Assembly: GCA_963786675.1 (NCBI GenBank)
Contig: CAWAZY010000003.1
Span: forward strand, 1,054,001 to 1,118,000
From: JAGVSR01 sp963786675
GTDB lineage: Bacteria > Pseudomonadota > Alphaproteobacteria > Rhizobiales > Hyphomicrobiaceae
Direction of reading: 5' to 3'
DNA: 64,000 nucleotides
Made by a program: the position numbers and the translations under genes. Below are positions 48,613 to 57,249 of this stretch, one piece after another. The notes under the pieces were generated by a model. That model worked only from the letters and a program-made list of their open reading frames with translations. It was not told the origin of the DNA and searched no databases. Every line of letters begins with the position of its first letter. Position 1 is the first letter of the stretch.

Positions 48613-49039
48613 GACCCGACTCTCCTTCGGCGCGCGGGCCGGTCTTCAGAATTTCGTTCGCGGCGTCCATCGCCTTCTCCAGATTTCCGATTGTGGCTGA
48701 AACCGCCCGCGCTTGGCGTTCCTGGTCCTGCGCCGTCATGGGTTCACTCATACTCATGTGCCGCTCCATATGATCCAATTGCAGGTCGATGACCCGGAAC
48801 AGCCGCCTGATGCGCACCTCCGCAATGTCCGCATCGCGCGGCGCTTCCGGGCGCTGCAATGGCGCAACATCTGACGGCATCGCGGCGCGCTTATCGGGCC
48901 GCGTCCAGCCTCTTAACTTGGCGCCTCGACGGATGGTCGACGTGGCCACACCCAGACGCCGGGCCATACCCGCCATCGACTCCGTTGAACCGGTGTAGGC
49001 GCTCTCGATCGCAGCCCACGTCGCATCGTCGACCCGCAT
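48515..49039 (-). CDS. GTA small terminase-like protein (gp1)
   Basis: The 174-residue product starts with a helix-turn-helix (DDATWAAIESAYTGSTESMA, LGVATSTIRRGAKLRGW) and continues with a charged helical region, as in GTA gp1. ATG 49039 is preferred to the open frame starting at 49207, whose extra 56 residues show no homology. The gene is intact and is the first of the cluster, directly upstream of the large terminase. Confidence 0.75.
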   Translation of the reverse strand: MRVDDATWAAIESAYTGSTESMAGMARRLGVATSTIRRGAKLRGWTRPDKRAAMPSDVAPLQRPEAPRDADIAEVRIRRLFRVIDLQLDHMERHMSMSEPMTAQDQERQARAVSATIGNLEKAMDAANEILKTGPRAEGESGHAGAAEAARMRREIAERLERLSERWLSGSKPE

Positions 49040-49504
49040 TCGCGCGTGCCTCGCCGGTTCAGAGCCTGGGATGAGAAAAACGAACTGGTGCGGGGCCAAT
49101 CCCGAACGGCCGCCAGACTGCCTGGGCCGTCCGGCTTGGATGGATGAGCGCGCCCACCGTCGGTCCAGAACAAGACCAAAGGCACCAGCGCACAACCCTC
49201 GCACCATACAAAAAACCTACCAGAGCAGCGTTGCGGTGTCAAGCCATAAGACACGTTTTCTGCATTTTTTTCAGCGACTTGGTCGTGTTTTTCCGGCCAA
49301 CCCTACAGTGTACCGCGGAAGCGCGCCGCGAGGATAACTCCAATCCCAAACGCCCAGAAATCCCCAACACCCCGAGCAACGCTTTCTTTTTCAACCTGTA
49401 TCCCGCGGCACAGCATGCCCCGGTCAGCCATGGGATTGTCAGGTCATCGGATGCCGCAGCGGCTTCCACACGGAACGGAAACTCAAACCCCAAGGGGAAC
49501 CGCC
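49040..49504. promoter_or_regulatory. Intergenic region upstream of the GTA cluster and a secreted-protein gene
   Basis: This 465-base gap has no credible gene. It should contain the GTA promoter (minus strand) and that of the secreted protein (plus strand). The stretch 49200-49300 is less GC-rich than its surroundings and contains a run of seven T (49264-49270). I see no CtrA-type TTAA-N7-TTAA box here. Confidence 0.5.
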
Positions 49505-49945
49505 ATGATCGCCAAGTCCTTCACCGCTCTCGCCTCGGCAGCACTCGTTGCCACCTTCGCCTTCGCAGGCGCCGTTGAAGCCGGTTGCGGCGGCGGACAT
49601 GGCGGCGGATATCGCGCCAGCCACAGCTCGCCCTCGCCGGCCTACGCAGCCAAGCTCCGGGCCAAGCGTGCGGCTCAGGCCCGGGCCGTTGCCGCAGCCA
49701 AGCGCAAGAAGCAGATCGAGATCGCTCAGGCCCGTGCCGCCCAGAAGGCCCGCGCCGCACATAAGGCAGACGTCGCCGCAGCAAAGGCGGAAGACGCCAA
49801 GCAGGTCGTGTCGATCGAAGAGCCGGTTATCGAGAAGACGGTGACCTCGGCGAAGCCGGTTGAAGTTGCCGGCGTGACGCCGACCTGCTCGAAGTTTATT
49901 GCCGCTACGGGCACGACGGTCGAAGTTGAGTGCTCCGCTCAGTAA
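49505..49945 (+). CDS. Small secreted Ala/Lys/Arg-rich protein of unknown function
   Basis: The 146-residue protein has a signal peptide (MIAKSFTALASAALVATFAF), then a Gly/His-rich segment (CGGGHGGGYRASHSS), a long alanine-, lysine- and arginine-rich helix (about residues 45-105) and a short conserved-looking end with two cysteines (TCSKF, VECSAQ). ATG 49505 has AAGGGGA upstream. I do not recognise a family. The composition suggests an extended helical periplasmic protein, possibly binding a polyanion or metal; this is inference. Confidence 0.65.
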   Translation: MIAKSFTALASAALVATFAFAGAVEAGCGGGHGGGYRASHSSPSPAYAAKLRAKRAAQARAVAAAKRKKQIEIAQARAAQKARAAHKADVAAAKAEDAKQVVSIEEPVIEKTVTSAKPVEVAGVTPTCSKFIAATGTTVEVECSAQ

Positions 49946-50131
49946 TTCGCACCACACCACGCCCCTTGTCCGCGCCGGAGGTCAACAGCCTCCGGCGTTA
50001 CCTTTTGCAAGTACCCACGCCGTCCGTCCACAGGCATGCCCCGCGACGCATGGTGAATGGCGCGGATTTGTGCCATCCATGGCCTGAATGTAACCCGCCG
50101 TTGCCGCAGATCCCGAGGAACCACCCCCGCT

Positions 50132-50638
50132 ATGCTGGCAGACCTACAGTACCTGATCGACCGCTTCCTGTTGAAATGGCGCAATCCCGAGCGCGAGCAT
50201 CAGGTTGGGGCCATTCCCTACGCGATTGTCGATGACCGGGTGACGTTCCTTGTCGTGACGTCCCGGCGCAGCGGCCGATGGATTTTCCCAAAAGGGTCCA
50301 TCATGAATGGACTGGCGCCCTGGGAAACTGCGGCGCAGGAGGCACTGGAGGAAGCCGGCGTCGAAGGCGAAGTGTCAACGACGTGTCTGGGCAGCTACCG
50401 GACGATCAAAAAGACCCCGCTCAGCCGGTCGGTCGTGGAAGTCGACATGTACGCGTTGAGAGTCACGGATCAACATCAGAGCTGGCAGGAGATGAAAAGC
50501 CGCCGCCGGCATTGGGTCTTGCTGCCCGAGGCGCGTCGGCTCTTGAGTGATCCCGACCTTGCCGATATCGCGGCCAAGCTCAACCGGGCCCTGCTGTCCA
50601 AGTCTCAGCCGCCAACGACGGTCCGCATCAAGGCGTAG
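50132..50638 (+). CDS. Nudix hydrolase with atypical Nudix box
   Basis: The 168-residue protein has the fold markers QVGAIPYAIV, RWIFPKGSI and EALEEAGVEG. Compared with GX5EX7REUXEEXGU, the first Glu position is Leu and the Arg is Gln, while EExG is kept. This resembles the DIPP-like alphaproteobacterial Nudix group (PKGxxxxGxxxxxAAxxEAxEEAG). It probably hydrolyses a nucleoside- or inositol-polyphosphate-like substrate, but the changes make activity uncertain. Its 3' end overlaps the convergent phosphate transporter gene by 34 bases. Confidence 0.75.
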   Translation: MLADLQYLIDRFLLKWRNPEREHQVGAIPYAIVDDRVTFLVVTSRRSGRWIFPKGSIMNGLAPWETAAQEALEEAGVEGEVSTTCLGSYRTIKKTPLSRSVVEVDMYALRVTDQHQSWQEMKSRRRHWVLLPEARRLLSDPDLADIAAKLNRALLSKSQPPTTVRIKA

Positions 50639-52110
50639 CACAACGCTGCTAGAACGCCCGCCGCCGGCACAGTCACGATCCATGCGGCGGCAATCCCGAA
50701 CACATGCTGGCGGCGCACCAGCCGCCGCCGCTCGCGCTTTTGGAAATTGATGACGGCCTCTTCTGGCGTCGCGTTCAGTTTCGGCGTCGCCAGATAGAGC
50801 GTGCGGGGCTGCACGGCGGGATTGGGAACCCCCTTGTTGGTGATGAATTCGCGCAGATAGCCAACGCCGAACACCGCGCCGATAGCAATATGTGTCGACG
50901 AAACCGGCATTCCCAAAGCGGATGCGACGAGGACAGTGATCGCGGCGGCGAGCGCCACGCAGAAGGCGCGAATTGGATCCATGCGGGTGATTTTCTCACC
51001 CACCGTGCGAATGAGCCGTGGACCAAAAAGCGACAGCCCCAGAGAGATCCCAAGAGCACCAATCGCCAGAACCCACAACGGCAAGGCGACCTTCGCCGCC
51101 CCTGTCGTGCCGGCTTCGGCTGTCGAGACGATCGCCGCAAGCGGCCCGACCGCGTTCGCCACGTCGTTGGCCCCATGCGCAAAGGATAAGAGGGAGACGG
51201 AAAAGATCAGTGGCAGCGTAAACAGTTCCGCGATCGACTTGCGGCGGTTTTCCATTTGCGACGCTCGGCGCGTGATCCACGGCCGTGTGACGGCGAAACC
51301 GAGACCGGCAAACACGGCGCCATAGATGTATACGGTCGCCTCGCTGGGATTCCAGACCCGGCGCAATCCTTTGCTGACAAGATACATGGCGAAGACGCCT
51401 GCCATGAGACCAACGAGAACCGGAACCCAGCGCCGCGCGGCGCCGATCCGATCCTCACGATAGATGATGAGCCATTTGATAAGCCCGAGAAGCAGCGCCG
51501 CGATCAGGCCACCGCTGACGGGTGAAATGACCCAGCTGGCGGCAATCTTGCCCATGATCGACCAATTGACCGCCGATACGCCCGCCGCCGCCGCGGCAGC
51601 GCCCATGACGCCGCCGACAATGGAATGCGTCGTGGATACGGGCGCACCCAGGTAGGTGGCCAGATGAATCCAAAGGGCGGCAGACAGAAGGGCGGCCATC
51701 ATCACGTGGATGTAGTTGATGTCGGATAGCCCGTGATCGGCGACCATCAGGTCGTTTGCGACGGTGCTCACCACATCGCCACCGGCCATGATCGCGCCTG
51801 AGGCCTCGCACAGCGCAGCGATGGCGATGGCGCCGCTCATGGACAGCACGCGGCTGCCCACCGCCGGCCCCATGTTGTTGGCCACGTCGTTGGCGCCAAT
51901 GTTGAGGCCCATGTAGGCTGCGATCACGGCCGCGATGATCACGAGGTTGACATGAGCGCCGGCGTCAACCGAAAGGCTTGCGATGAGAACCGCCGCAGTC
52001 AGGAAGATGAGCAGGATGCCGGGCTTGGCGAGCGACAGGGCCAACGACTGCGTGGCCATTTCGATCTGAACGACTTTTTTCAGATCCTTGTCGAGGGAGG
52101 GTTTCCCCAT
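50605..52110 (-). CDS. pit: PiT-family inorganic phosphate transporter
   Basis: The 501-residue membrane protein contains both PiT signature repeats, NIGANDVANNMGPAVGSRVL in the N-terminal half and AHGANDVANAVGPLAAIVST in the C-terminal half, plus about ten hydrophobic helices and a cytosolic loop. It takes up phosphate with protons or as metal-phosphate. ATG 52110 has GGAGAG upstream. It stands alone on the minus strand. Confidence 0.93.
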   Translation of the reverse strand: MGKPSLDKDLKKVVQIEMATQSLALSLAKPGILLIFLTAAVLIASLSVDAGAHVNLVIIAAVIAAYMGLNIGANDVANNMGPAVGSRVLSMSGAIAIAALCEASGAIMAGGDVVSTVANDLMVADHGLSDINYIHVMMAALLSAALWIHLATYLGAPVSTTHSIVGGVMGAAAAAAGVSAVNWSIMGKIAASWVISPVSGGLIAALLLGLIKWLIIYREDRIGAARRWVPVLVGLMAGVFAMYLVSKGLRRVWNPSEATVYIYGAVFAGLGFAVTRPWITRRASQMENRRKSIAELFTLPLIFSVSLLSFAHGANDVANAVGPLAAIVSTAEAGTTGAAKVALPLWVLAIGALGISLGLSLFGPRLIRTVGEKITRMDPIRAFCVALAAAITVLVASALGMPVSSTHIAIGAVFGVGYLREFITNKGVPNPAVQPRTLYLATPKLNATPEEAVINFQKRERRRLVRRQHVFGIAAAWIVTVPAAGVLAALCYALMRTVVGG

Positions 52111-52246
52111 TGTCTCTCCGGCGGTGCAACGGCGTGGAGCACGCCCCTTAGCACCATCCGGTCGGCGCGCGACACCCGTTTGTCACAATTCCTTCACATA
52201 AAATGTGGCTGACACGACGCGCGCTGCACCTGCCCTAGCGTTGTGC

Positions 52247-52804
52247 CTACTCCTCCCCGAAGTCAGCAATGATGTACCGGTAGAAATTGTGCTCCGCGAC
52301 GCCCTTTTCCGAGCGCGCCAGGCCGCGCACGGAAATTCCGGCCTGATGCACTGTTTCCGGATCCCCCGAAATCAACGGATGCCACCACGCCAGCCCAAGT
52401 CCTTCCTTGACGCGGCGATACCCGCACGTCGGAGGCAGCCAAGTGATAGACCGCACTTTTTCCGGCGTGAGATTGATGCAGTCAGGCATGAGCGCGAAGC
52501 GGTTGGCATAGTCGGAACACCGGCATCGGCTGATATTGAGCAACCCGCACGCCAGCCGGGTCAATAGGATGTCTCCGGTATCTTCATCCTCGAGCTTGTT
52601 CATGCAGCAGCGGCCGCACCCGTCGCACAAGGCTTCCCACTGCTCCGGCGACATGTCTTCCAGCGCCGTCGTCTCCCAGTAGGGCTTTGAGGGCACACCG
52701 GTTTTGCGCGGGCCAACTGCCTCTCGCGCTCGACCCCGGTTGGGTGCTAAATCTGAGCTGGCCTTAGCCACGCGATTCTTCGCGCCCTGCCCCATCTTGG
52801 CCAT
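52247..52804 (-). CDS. YcgN/UPF0260 cysteine-cluster protein
   Basis: The 185-residue protein has the conserved cysteine pattern of the family: LCDGCGRCCMNKLEDEDTG, followed by CRCSDY, MPDCINL and PPTCGYR, and the motif GLAWWHPLISGDPETVH. The cysteines probably bind zinc or an iron-sulphur cluster; the function is unknown. The N-terminal 40 residues are basic and not conserved. The gene is divergent from the penicillin-binding protein gene. Confidence 0.88.
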   Translation of the reverse strand: MAKMGQGAKNRVAKASSDLAPNRGRAREAVGPRKTGVPSKPYWETTALEDMSPEQWEALCDGCGRCCMNKLEDEDTGDILLTRLACGLLNISRCRCSDYANRFALMPDCINLTPEKVRSITWLPPTCGYRRVKEGLGLAWWHPLISGDPETVHQAGISVRGLARSEKGVAEHNFYRYIIADFGEE

Positions 52805-52840
52805 GTCGCGCTGTCCTCCTGTCGGCCGCGCCTCCTCCAG

Positions 52841-55192
52841 GTGGAATGCTGCGGCGGGAAACGGGCCCTTCGCACGTCTTTATCGAGGCAGACGGTTTTG
52901 AGCGACTGGTTTTTCAAGCAGGGTGACCGGGACAAGCTGTCCGGCCTTTTGGGCCTGGATGCCAAGATCGATTCCATGGTCTCGGATGGGATCTCCCGCG
53001 TCCGGGATTGGTGGAATACGGGGTCGTCGTTTTTTGCCCGCTTCCGGCTGACAGGTTGGAAGCGGCTACTGAACGAGTTCGCCTCCGAAGGACTGACACT
53101 CGGAGCGGGTGGTTTCGTCGTTCTTTTTGCGCTGGCCATACCCGCGTTCAACGAGTTCGACGAAGGGCGGTTCCTGACTGGCCGGTATTCGGTCAAGCTC
53201 CTCGACAAGGAGGGGAACGAAATCGGCAAGCGCGGCATCCTGCACAACGATGCCGTACCGCTGGAAGAAATTCCAGAATCCGTCATCAAGGCAACGCTGG
53301 CCACTGAAGACCGGCGGTTTTTTGAGCATTACGGCATCGACATCCTGGGTACGACGCGCGCACTTGTGGAAAACCTGCGCGCCAACGATGTCGTCCAGGG
53401 TGGATCCTCGATTACACAGCAGCTCGCCAAGAACTTGTTCCTCTCCTCCGAGAGGTCGCTGGAGCGCAAGATCAAGGAACTGTTTCTGTCGTTCCTGCTG
53501 GAGAGCCGCTTTACCAAGCGCGAAATCCTGAAGATGTACCTCGACAGGGCGTACATGGGCGGCGGCGCCTTCGGCGTCGAAGCGGCCTCCCAGCTCTATT
53601 TCGGTAAGTCAGTGCGCGAAGTGAACCTCGCCGAAGCCGCTCTGCTTGGCGGGCTCTATAAGGCGCCGACAAAATTTGCTCCGCACATCAACCTCCCGGC
53701 GTCGCGGGCGCGGACCAACGAAGTTCTCCAAAACCTCGTGGAAGCCGGTTTCTACAACGCGGCGGAAGTGCATGATGCCCGCCTCAATCCCGCGCGGGTC
53801 GTCGAACCACGAACCAACGAGAGCCCCGACTGGTTCCTCGACTATGCTTTCGAGGAGGTTCAGCGGTTAGCCGAAGGCAAGGGCCAATACGTTTTGACGG
53901 CTCGCACCACCATCGACCTCGGCCTGCAGAAGGCGGCGGAAGATGCGATCGTGCCGGTCATCAAGCGACGCGGCCGTGGCCTGCGTCTCAACTCCGGCGC
54001 GCTCGTAGCCATGGAAACCGATGGCGCCGTGCGGGCGCTGGTAGGCGGCCCCGATTACGGTGAAAGCCAGTTCAACCGCGCCACCCATGCCCGTCGTCAG
54101 CCCGGATCGTCTTTCAAAGTTTACGTTTACGCAACAGCGCTCGAGAACGGCTATAAGCCAGAGACAGTAGTGCGGGATAGTTCGCGCTCCTGCGGCCGGT
54201 GGCGTCCATCGAACTACGGTGGCAGCGGCGGATCGGGGTCACGCATGCCGCTTTGGCTGGCGCTGGCCAAATCGCTCAACACTGTCGCTGCCGAACTGTC
54301 GTTTGCGGTTGGCCGCGAGAACGTGATCGAGTTGACGAAGCGGCTCGGCATTAAAGGCATCCGCAAATCGTGTTCGATGGCATTGGGCGACCACGGCATT
54401 ACACCCCTGGAGCATACTGGCGGCATCGCGACGTTCGCCAATGGCGGCAAGCGGGCGCTGCCATATGGCATCCTGGAAATCTTCAATTCGAAGGGTGAGT
54501 TGATCTACAGCCGCGAGCGTGACGAGCCCGAGGCTCCCCAGATCATCAAGCCCGAAGTCGCCCAGAACATGAACCAGATGTTGAACCGCGTGGTCACACA
54601 GGGCACCGCCCAGCGCGCCGGCCTGGAGTTCACCAACGCCGCCGGGAAGACCGGCACGAGTTCGGGCCCCAACGACGTCTGGTTCGTGGGGTTCACCGGC
54701 CGTTACGTGGCATCGGTCTGGCTGGGCAACGACGACAACCGCCCGATGGCCGGCGGCAACACGGGTGGCCAGCTTGCCGCGCCGATCTGGCACGATTTCA
54801 TGGCCGTCGCACATCGCGACATGAACATCCGGACGATCCCCGGTCTGCAGCCGCATCCCGTCCAAGTTGCCGAACAGCAGCGCATCGCCGCGTTGCGCGC
54901 AACCAATCCACAGCTGGCCGCCGAGTTGAGCGGCGAAGCGGATCGCGCGGCAAAGGAATCCAGCCGCATGCCCGACGCTGCCCGCGACGCGCTGCGCAAA
55001 GTGGCCAACGATTTGCGCAAGGCAGGTGGTTTGCCCGGTGCCCCTGCGGCCCCACCTGAGAATGGCGCGCCGGCAGGATTGCGGCCCGGCGACCGGGCGG
55101 AACTCAATGGGCGCAAGCCCCCTGACCCGCTGGCCGCATTCGGTGCCGGGCCTGCTGCAACGTCGCGGCCGGATGCGAGGAGCGTCCAGTGA
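52841..55192 (+). CDS. Class A penicillin-binding protein (PBP1-like)
   Basis: The 783-residue protein has a membrane helix near residue 85-105, a GT51 transglycosylase (ATEDRRFFEHYGID, GGSSITQQLAKNLFL, YLDRAYMGGGAFGVEAAS) and a transpeptidase with the active serine in GSSFKVY, SLN, and GKTGTSSGPND. The last 110 residues are Ala/Pro/Arg-rich and probably disordered. The GTG at 52841 has no good ribosome site; TTG 52898 is an alternative start. It polymerises and crosslinks peptidoglycan. The next gene overlaps its stop by four bases. Confidence 0.9.
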   Translation: MECCGGKRALRTSLSRQTVLSDWFFKQGDRDKLSGLLGLDAKIDSMVSDGISRVRDWWNTGSSFFARFRLTGWKRLLNEFASEGLTLGAGGFVVLFALAIPAFNEFDEGRFLTGRYSVKLLDKEGNEIGKRGILHNDAVPLEEIPESVIKATLATEDRRFFEHYGIDILGTTRALVENLRANDVVQGGSSITQQLAKNLFLSSERSLERKIKELFLSFLLESRFTKREILKMYLDRAYMGGGAFGVEAASQLYFGKSVREVNLAEAALLGGLYKAPTKFAPHINLPASRARTNEVLQNLVEAGFYNAAEVHDARLNPARVVEPRTNESPDWFLDYAFEEVQRLAEGKGQYVLTARTTIDLGLQKAAEDAIVPVIKRRGRGLRLNSGALVAMETDGAVRALVGGPDYGESQFNRATHARRQPGSSFKVYVYATALENGYKPETVVRDSSRSCGRWRPSNYGGSGGSGSRMPLWLALAKSLNTVAAELSFAVGRENVIELTKRLGIKGIRKSCSMALGDHGITPLEHTGGIATFANGGKRALPYGILEIFNSKGELIYSRERDEPEAPQIIKPEVAQNMNQMLNRVVTQGTAQRAGLEFTNAAGKTGTSSGPNDVWFVGFTGRYVASVWLGNDDNRPMAGGNTGGQLAAPIWHDFMAVAHRDMNIRTIPGLQPHPVQVAEQQRIAALRATNPQLAAELSGEADRAAKESSRMPDAARDALRKVANDLRKAGGLPGAPAAPPENGAPAGLRPGDRAELNGRKPPDPLAAFGAGPAATSRPDARSVQ

Positions 55193-55836
55193 TCCGCTTC
55201 GGCAGCAGTTTTCTTCGCCATCAAATCAAAAAGCGCATCGCCTCGTTCGTGCGGCTGATGACGGACTGGGCGCTTTTTATCGTCATCGTACTGGCCGGTG
55301 GACTGGGTTCGAGCTGGTACATGGTGGAGGCCGGCTCGTCGCTCTCGACGCTGTCATCGGGTCCTTGGATTATGTGGAAGACCGCCGCCACAGCCGATGC
55401 TGACCCCTACACGCGCGCGCACTTCGCCCAGTTAGGCGCCTTGCCGCTTCCCGCCGATACCGCCGAGACCTATCTGGCGCGCACCGATGGCGGCGGCAGC
55501 ACCCTGCATTCGTCGTGCGACTACGACATTACCGTCGCCCCGCCCGAGGGGGCATGGTGGAGCTTGGCCGTGTTCGATGCCGAGGGCCGGCTCATTCAAA
55601 ACTCAGCCGAGCGTTATGTGTTCACCAGCGAGACCGCCGCCGTCAGTCCAAGCGGCCGCGTCAGCGCCGCTCTTTCGCGGTCGGCTAGTCCCGGCAATTG
55701 GCTGCCAACGGGCGGCGCTGGCCGGCTGGTGGTGGTCTACACCCTGATCGACACGAGTATCGCCACAGGCGCCAGTTTTGACAAAGGACCCATCCCCGAG
55801 CGGCTCCCCAAGATCGAACAGCGGAGTTGCCGATGA
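55189..55836 (+). CDS. DUF1214 domain membrane-anchored protein
   Basis: The 215-residue protein starts at GTG 55189, overlapping the PBP stop (GTGA). It has one N-terminal helix (about residues 26-48) and a periplasmic DUF1214 domain (PEGAWWSLAVFDAEGRLIQN, SPGNWLPTGG, VVVYTLIDT). DUF1214 and DUF1254 proteins occur in pairs in alphaproteobacteria with no established role. Translational coupling to a peptidoglycan synthase suggests an envelope function. Confidence 0.78.
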   Translation: MIRFGSSFLRHQIKKRIASFVRLMTDWALFIVIVLAGGLGSSWYMVEAGSSLSTLSSGPWIMWKTAATADADPYTRAHFAQLGALPLPADTAETYLARTDGGGSTLHSSCDYDITVAPPEGAWWSLAVFDAEGRLIQNSAERYVFTSETAAVSPSGRVSAALSRSASPGNWLPTGGAGRLVVVYTLIDTSIATGASFDKGPIPERLPKIEQRSCR

Positions 55837-56414
55837 AGTCGTATCTGTCACGGCTCGGACGGCCTGATCCGCGCCTCGTGCTGGCCGCGATCTTCTCGGT
55901 GATCGTCCTCCATATCTTGGCGACGTTCGCCGCCTCCGGTGTCGCGTTGTCCTCCGCCTACGACCGCCTCGCGCCAGCCTTGAAGCCAAACACGATGGTG
56001 GTTCTGCCTGCCGTTACGCCGGATACTCAACCCTTGCCGTTCATGGCGCCCGATGCGCGTGTCGCCCTGTGCAAGTTCGATACGTCGCGCGCCAAGATCG
56101 CCATCAATGCATCGTTGCCGGCCCCTGGCTGGACCCTGACGCTTTACGATCCGCATGGGGCCGCGATCTACACGGCGGTCGCACAGTCTGGACGGCGCAC
56201 GGATATTGCGCTGACGCTGGTGCCGGACGATGACCGGTTTTTGGGTTTGTCACCAGAAGCCCTGGGTCAGAAGACGCGCAAGCAGGCGCGTTTGAACGTC
56301 CAGGCTCGTAAAGGTATCGCTGTCTTGCGCGCGCCGGATGCGGGTCTCGCCTACCGGGCCCGCGATGAAGCGGAGTTGCAGCGCGCGAACTGCCGGGTGA
56401 GCACGGACGGTTGA
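55833..56414 (+). CDS. DUF1254 domain membrane-anchored protein
   Basis: The 193-residue protein starts at ATG 55833, overlapping the upstream stop (ATGA). It has an N-terminal helix (about residues 14-38) and a periplasmic part with VALCKFDTSRAKIAINASLP and WTLTLYDPHGAAIYT. It is the partner of the preceding DUF1214 protein and the last gene of the PBP operon. No catalytic motif is recognisable. Confidence 0.75.
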   Translation: MKSYLSRLGRPDPRLVLAAIFSVIVLHILATFAASGVALSSAYDRLAPALKPNTMVVLPAVTPDTQPLPFMAPDARVALCKFDTSRAKIAINASLPAPGWTLTLYDPHGAAIYTAVAQSGRRTDIALTLVPDDDRFLGLSPEALGQKTRKQARLNVQARKGIAVLRAPDAGLAYRARDEAELQRANCRVSTDG

Positions 56415-56456
56415 GTCCGCTGGATGCGCAATCATGTCAGTTCTGATCGGCGCGGG

Positions 56457-56654
56457 CTATTTGCCATTGCGCTTGCGGCGGCCCCGCGCGGGGGCCTCAT
56501 CGTCGGGTGACGGCCTTGACGCGGGCGCTTCGTCCCAGCGCTCATAGCGGATACCAGGAAAGATCACGACCTCGGCGGCCTGTACGGCGGCAGCTGTCCC
56601 ATGAGACAGCGGCTTGGCGTGATGGGGAACTCGGAACTCCAGGATGTTGCTCAT
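56457..56654 (-). CDS. Small conserved hypothetical protein
   Basis: The 65-residue product (MSNILEFRVPHHAKPLSHG) contains AAEVVIFPGIRYERW, a pattern I recall in short hypothetical proteins of Hyphomicrobiales, and a basic C-terminus. ATG 56654 has GAGGAG upstream; the open frame reaches 56726 without support. A full CtrA-type box lies about 105 bases upstream, so cell-cycle control is possible. Function unknown. Confidence 0.6.
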   Translation of the reverse strand: MSNILEFRVPHHAKPLSHGTAAAVQAAEVVIFPGIRYERWDEAPASRPSPDDEAPARGRRKRNGK

Positions 56655-56758
56655 ATCGAGCTCCTCGAGACGGACAGCTTGATCGTCCTTGCGGTCCAGC
56701 CGCGTGACCCCGGTGGCGAACTCCATCGAAATCGCGGCAATTATCTCTCTTTAGGATG

Positions 56759-56773
56759 TTAACGAAGTGTTAA
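56759..56773. promoter_or_regulatory. CtrA-type box TTAA-N7-TTAA
   Basis: The two TTAA halves at 56759-56762 and 56770-56773 are separated by exactly seven bases, and the downstream half is followed by C. It lies between the DUF1491 gene and the 65-residue gene (minus strand), about 105 bases before the latter's start. Confidence 0.6.
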
Positions 56774-56803
56774 CGCGGGAGAGATGCTCCGCACACGTCA
56801 CCT

Positions 56804-57157
56804 CTACGACACACCGGGGGCGAGCCAATCATCTAGAAAATGGCGGCCGTCGCGGGCTTCGATTTCGATGACCCAAAGGTCCGAATCGAAGCTGGCCTCC
56901 CGGCTCAGATAGGCGTCGGCGTCGGCGTCAGGTACGCGCCGCGCCCCCATGGCCGACACCCATTGCCGGTCGCGGTCGGCCTCGTCCCAGCCTGCGGGCG
57001 CGGGGCCAAAGACCTCCGACGTCCCATCCAGACGGTTGACCCGGATAAATATGGCGCCGGCATCGTCGTCGCCGTGCCGCACCACAACGGCCGGCACACC
57101 AGCGGACTGACACCGGCGGATGTAAGCCTTGACCCAGATGCCGGCTCGCAGTCGCAT
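56804..57157 (-). CDS. DUF1491 family protein
   Basis: From ATG 57157 the 117-residue product reads RLRAGIWVKAYIRRCQSAGV, then DDDAGAIFIRVNRLDG and EVFGPAPAGWDEAD, the DUF1491 pattern. The C-terminus contains DLWVIEIEARDGRHFL. Family function is unknown; it is widespread in alphaproteobacteria. Upstream codons to 57235 are not conserved. Confidence 0.85.
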   Translation of the reverse strand: MRLRAGIWVKAYIRRCQSAGVPAVVVRHGDDDAGAIFIRVNRLDGTSEVFGPAPAGWDEADRDRQWVSAMGARRVPDADADAYLSREASFDSDLWVIEIEARDGRHFLDDWLAPGVS

Positions 57158-57249
57158 GATGCTCCAATCGCGTTCGCGGGACGGGGTCCGCCACCTCGCC
57201 CCTGCGTACGGATAAGTTCGCATCGAGGCAAGCATCGGCGGTTGCGGCG

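Noticed and set aside
34361..49039. Temperate prophage
   Set aside because: No integrase, repressor, replication or attachment sites are visible, and the gene set and order match GTAs.
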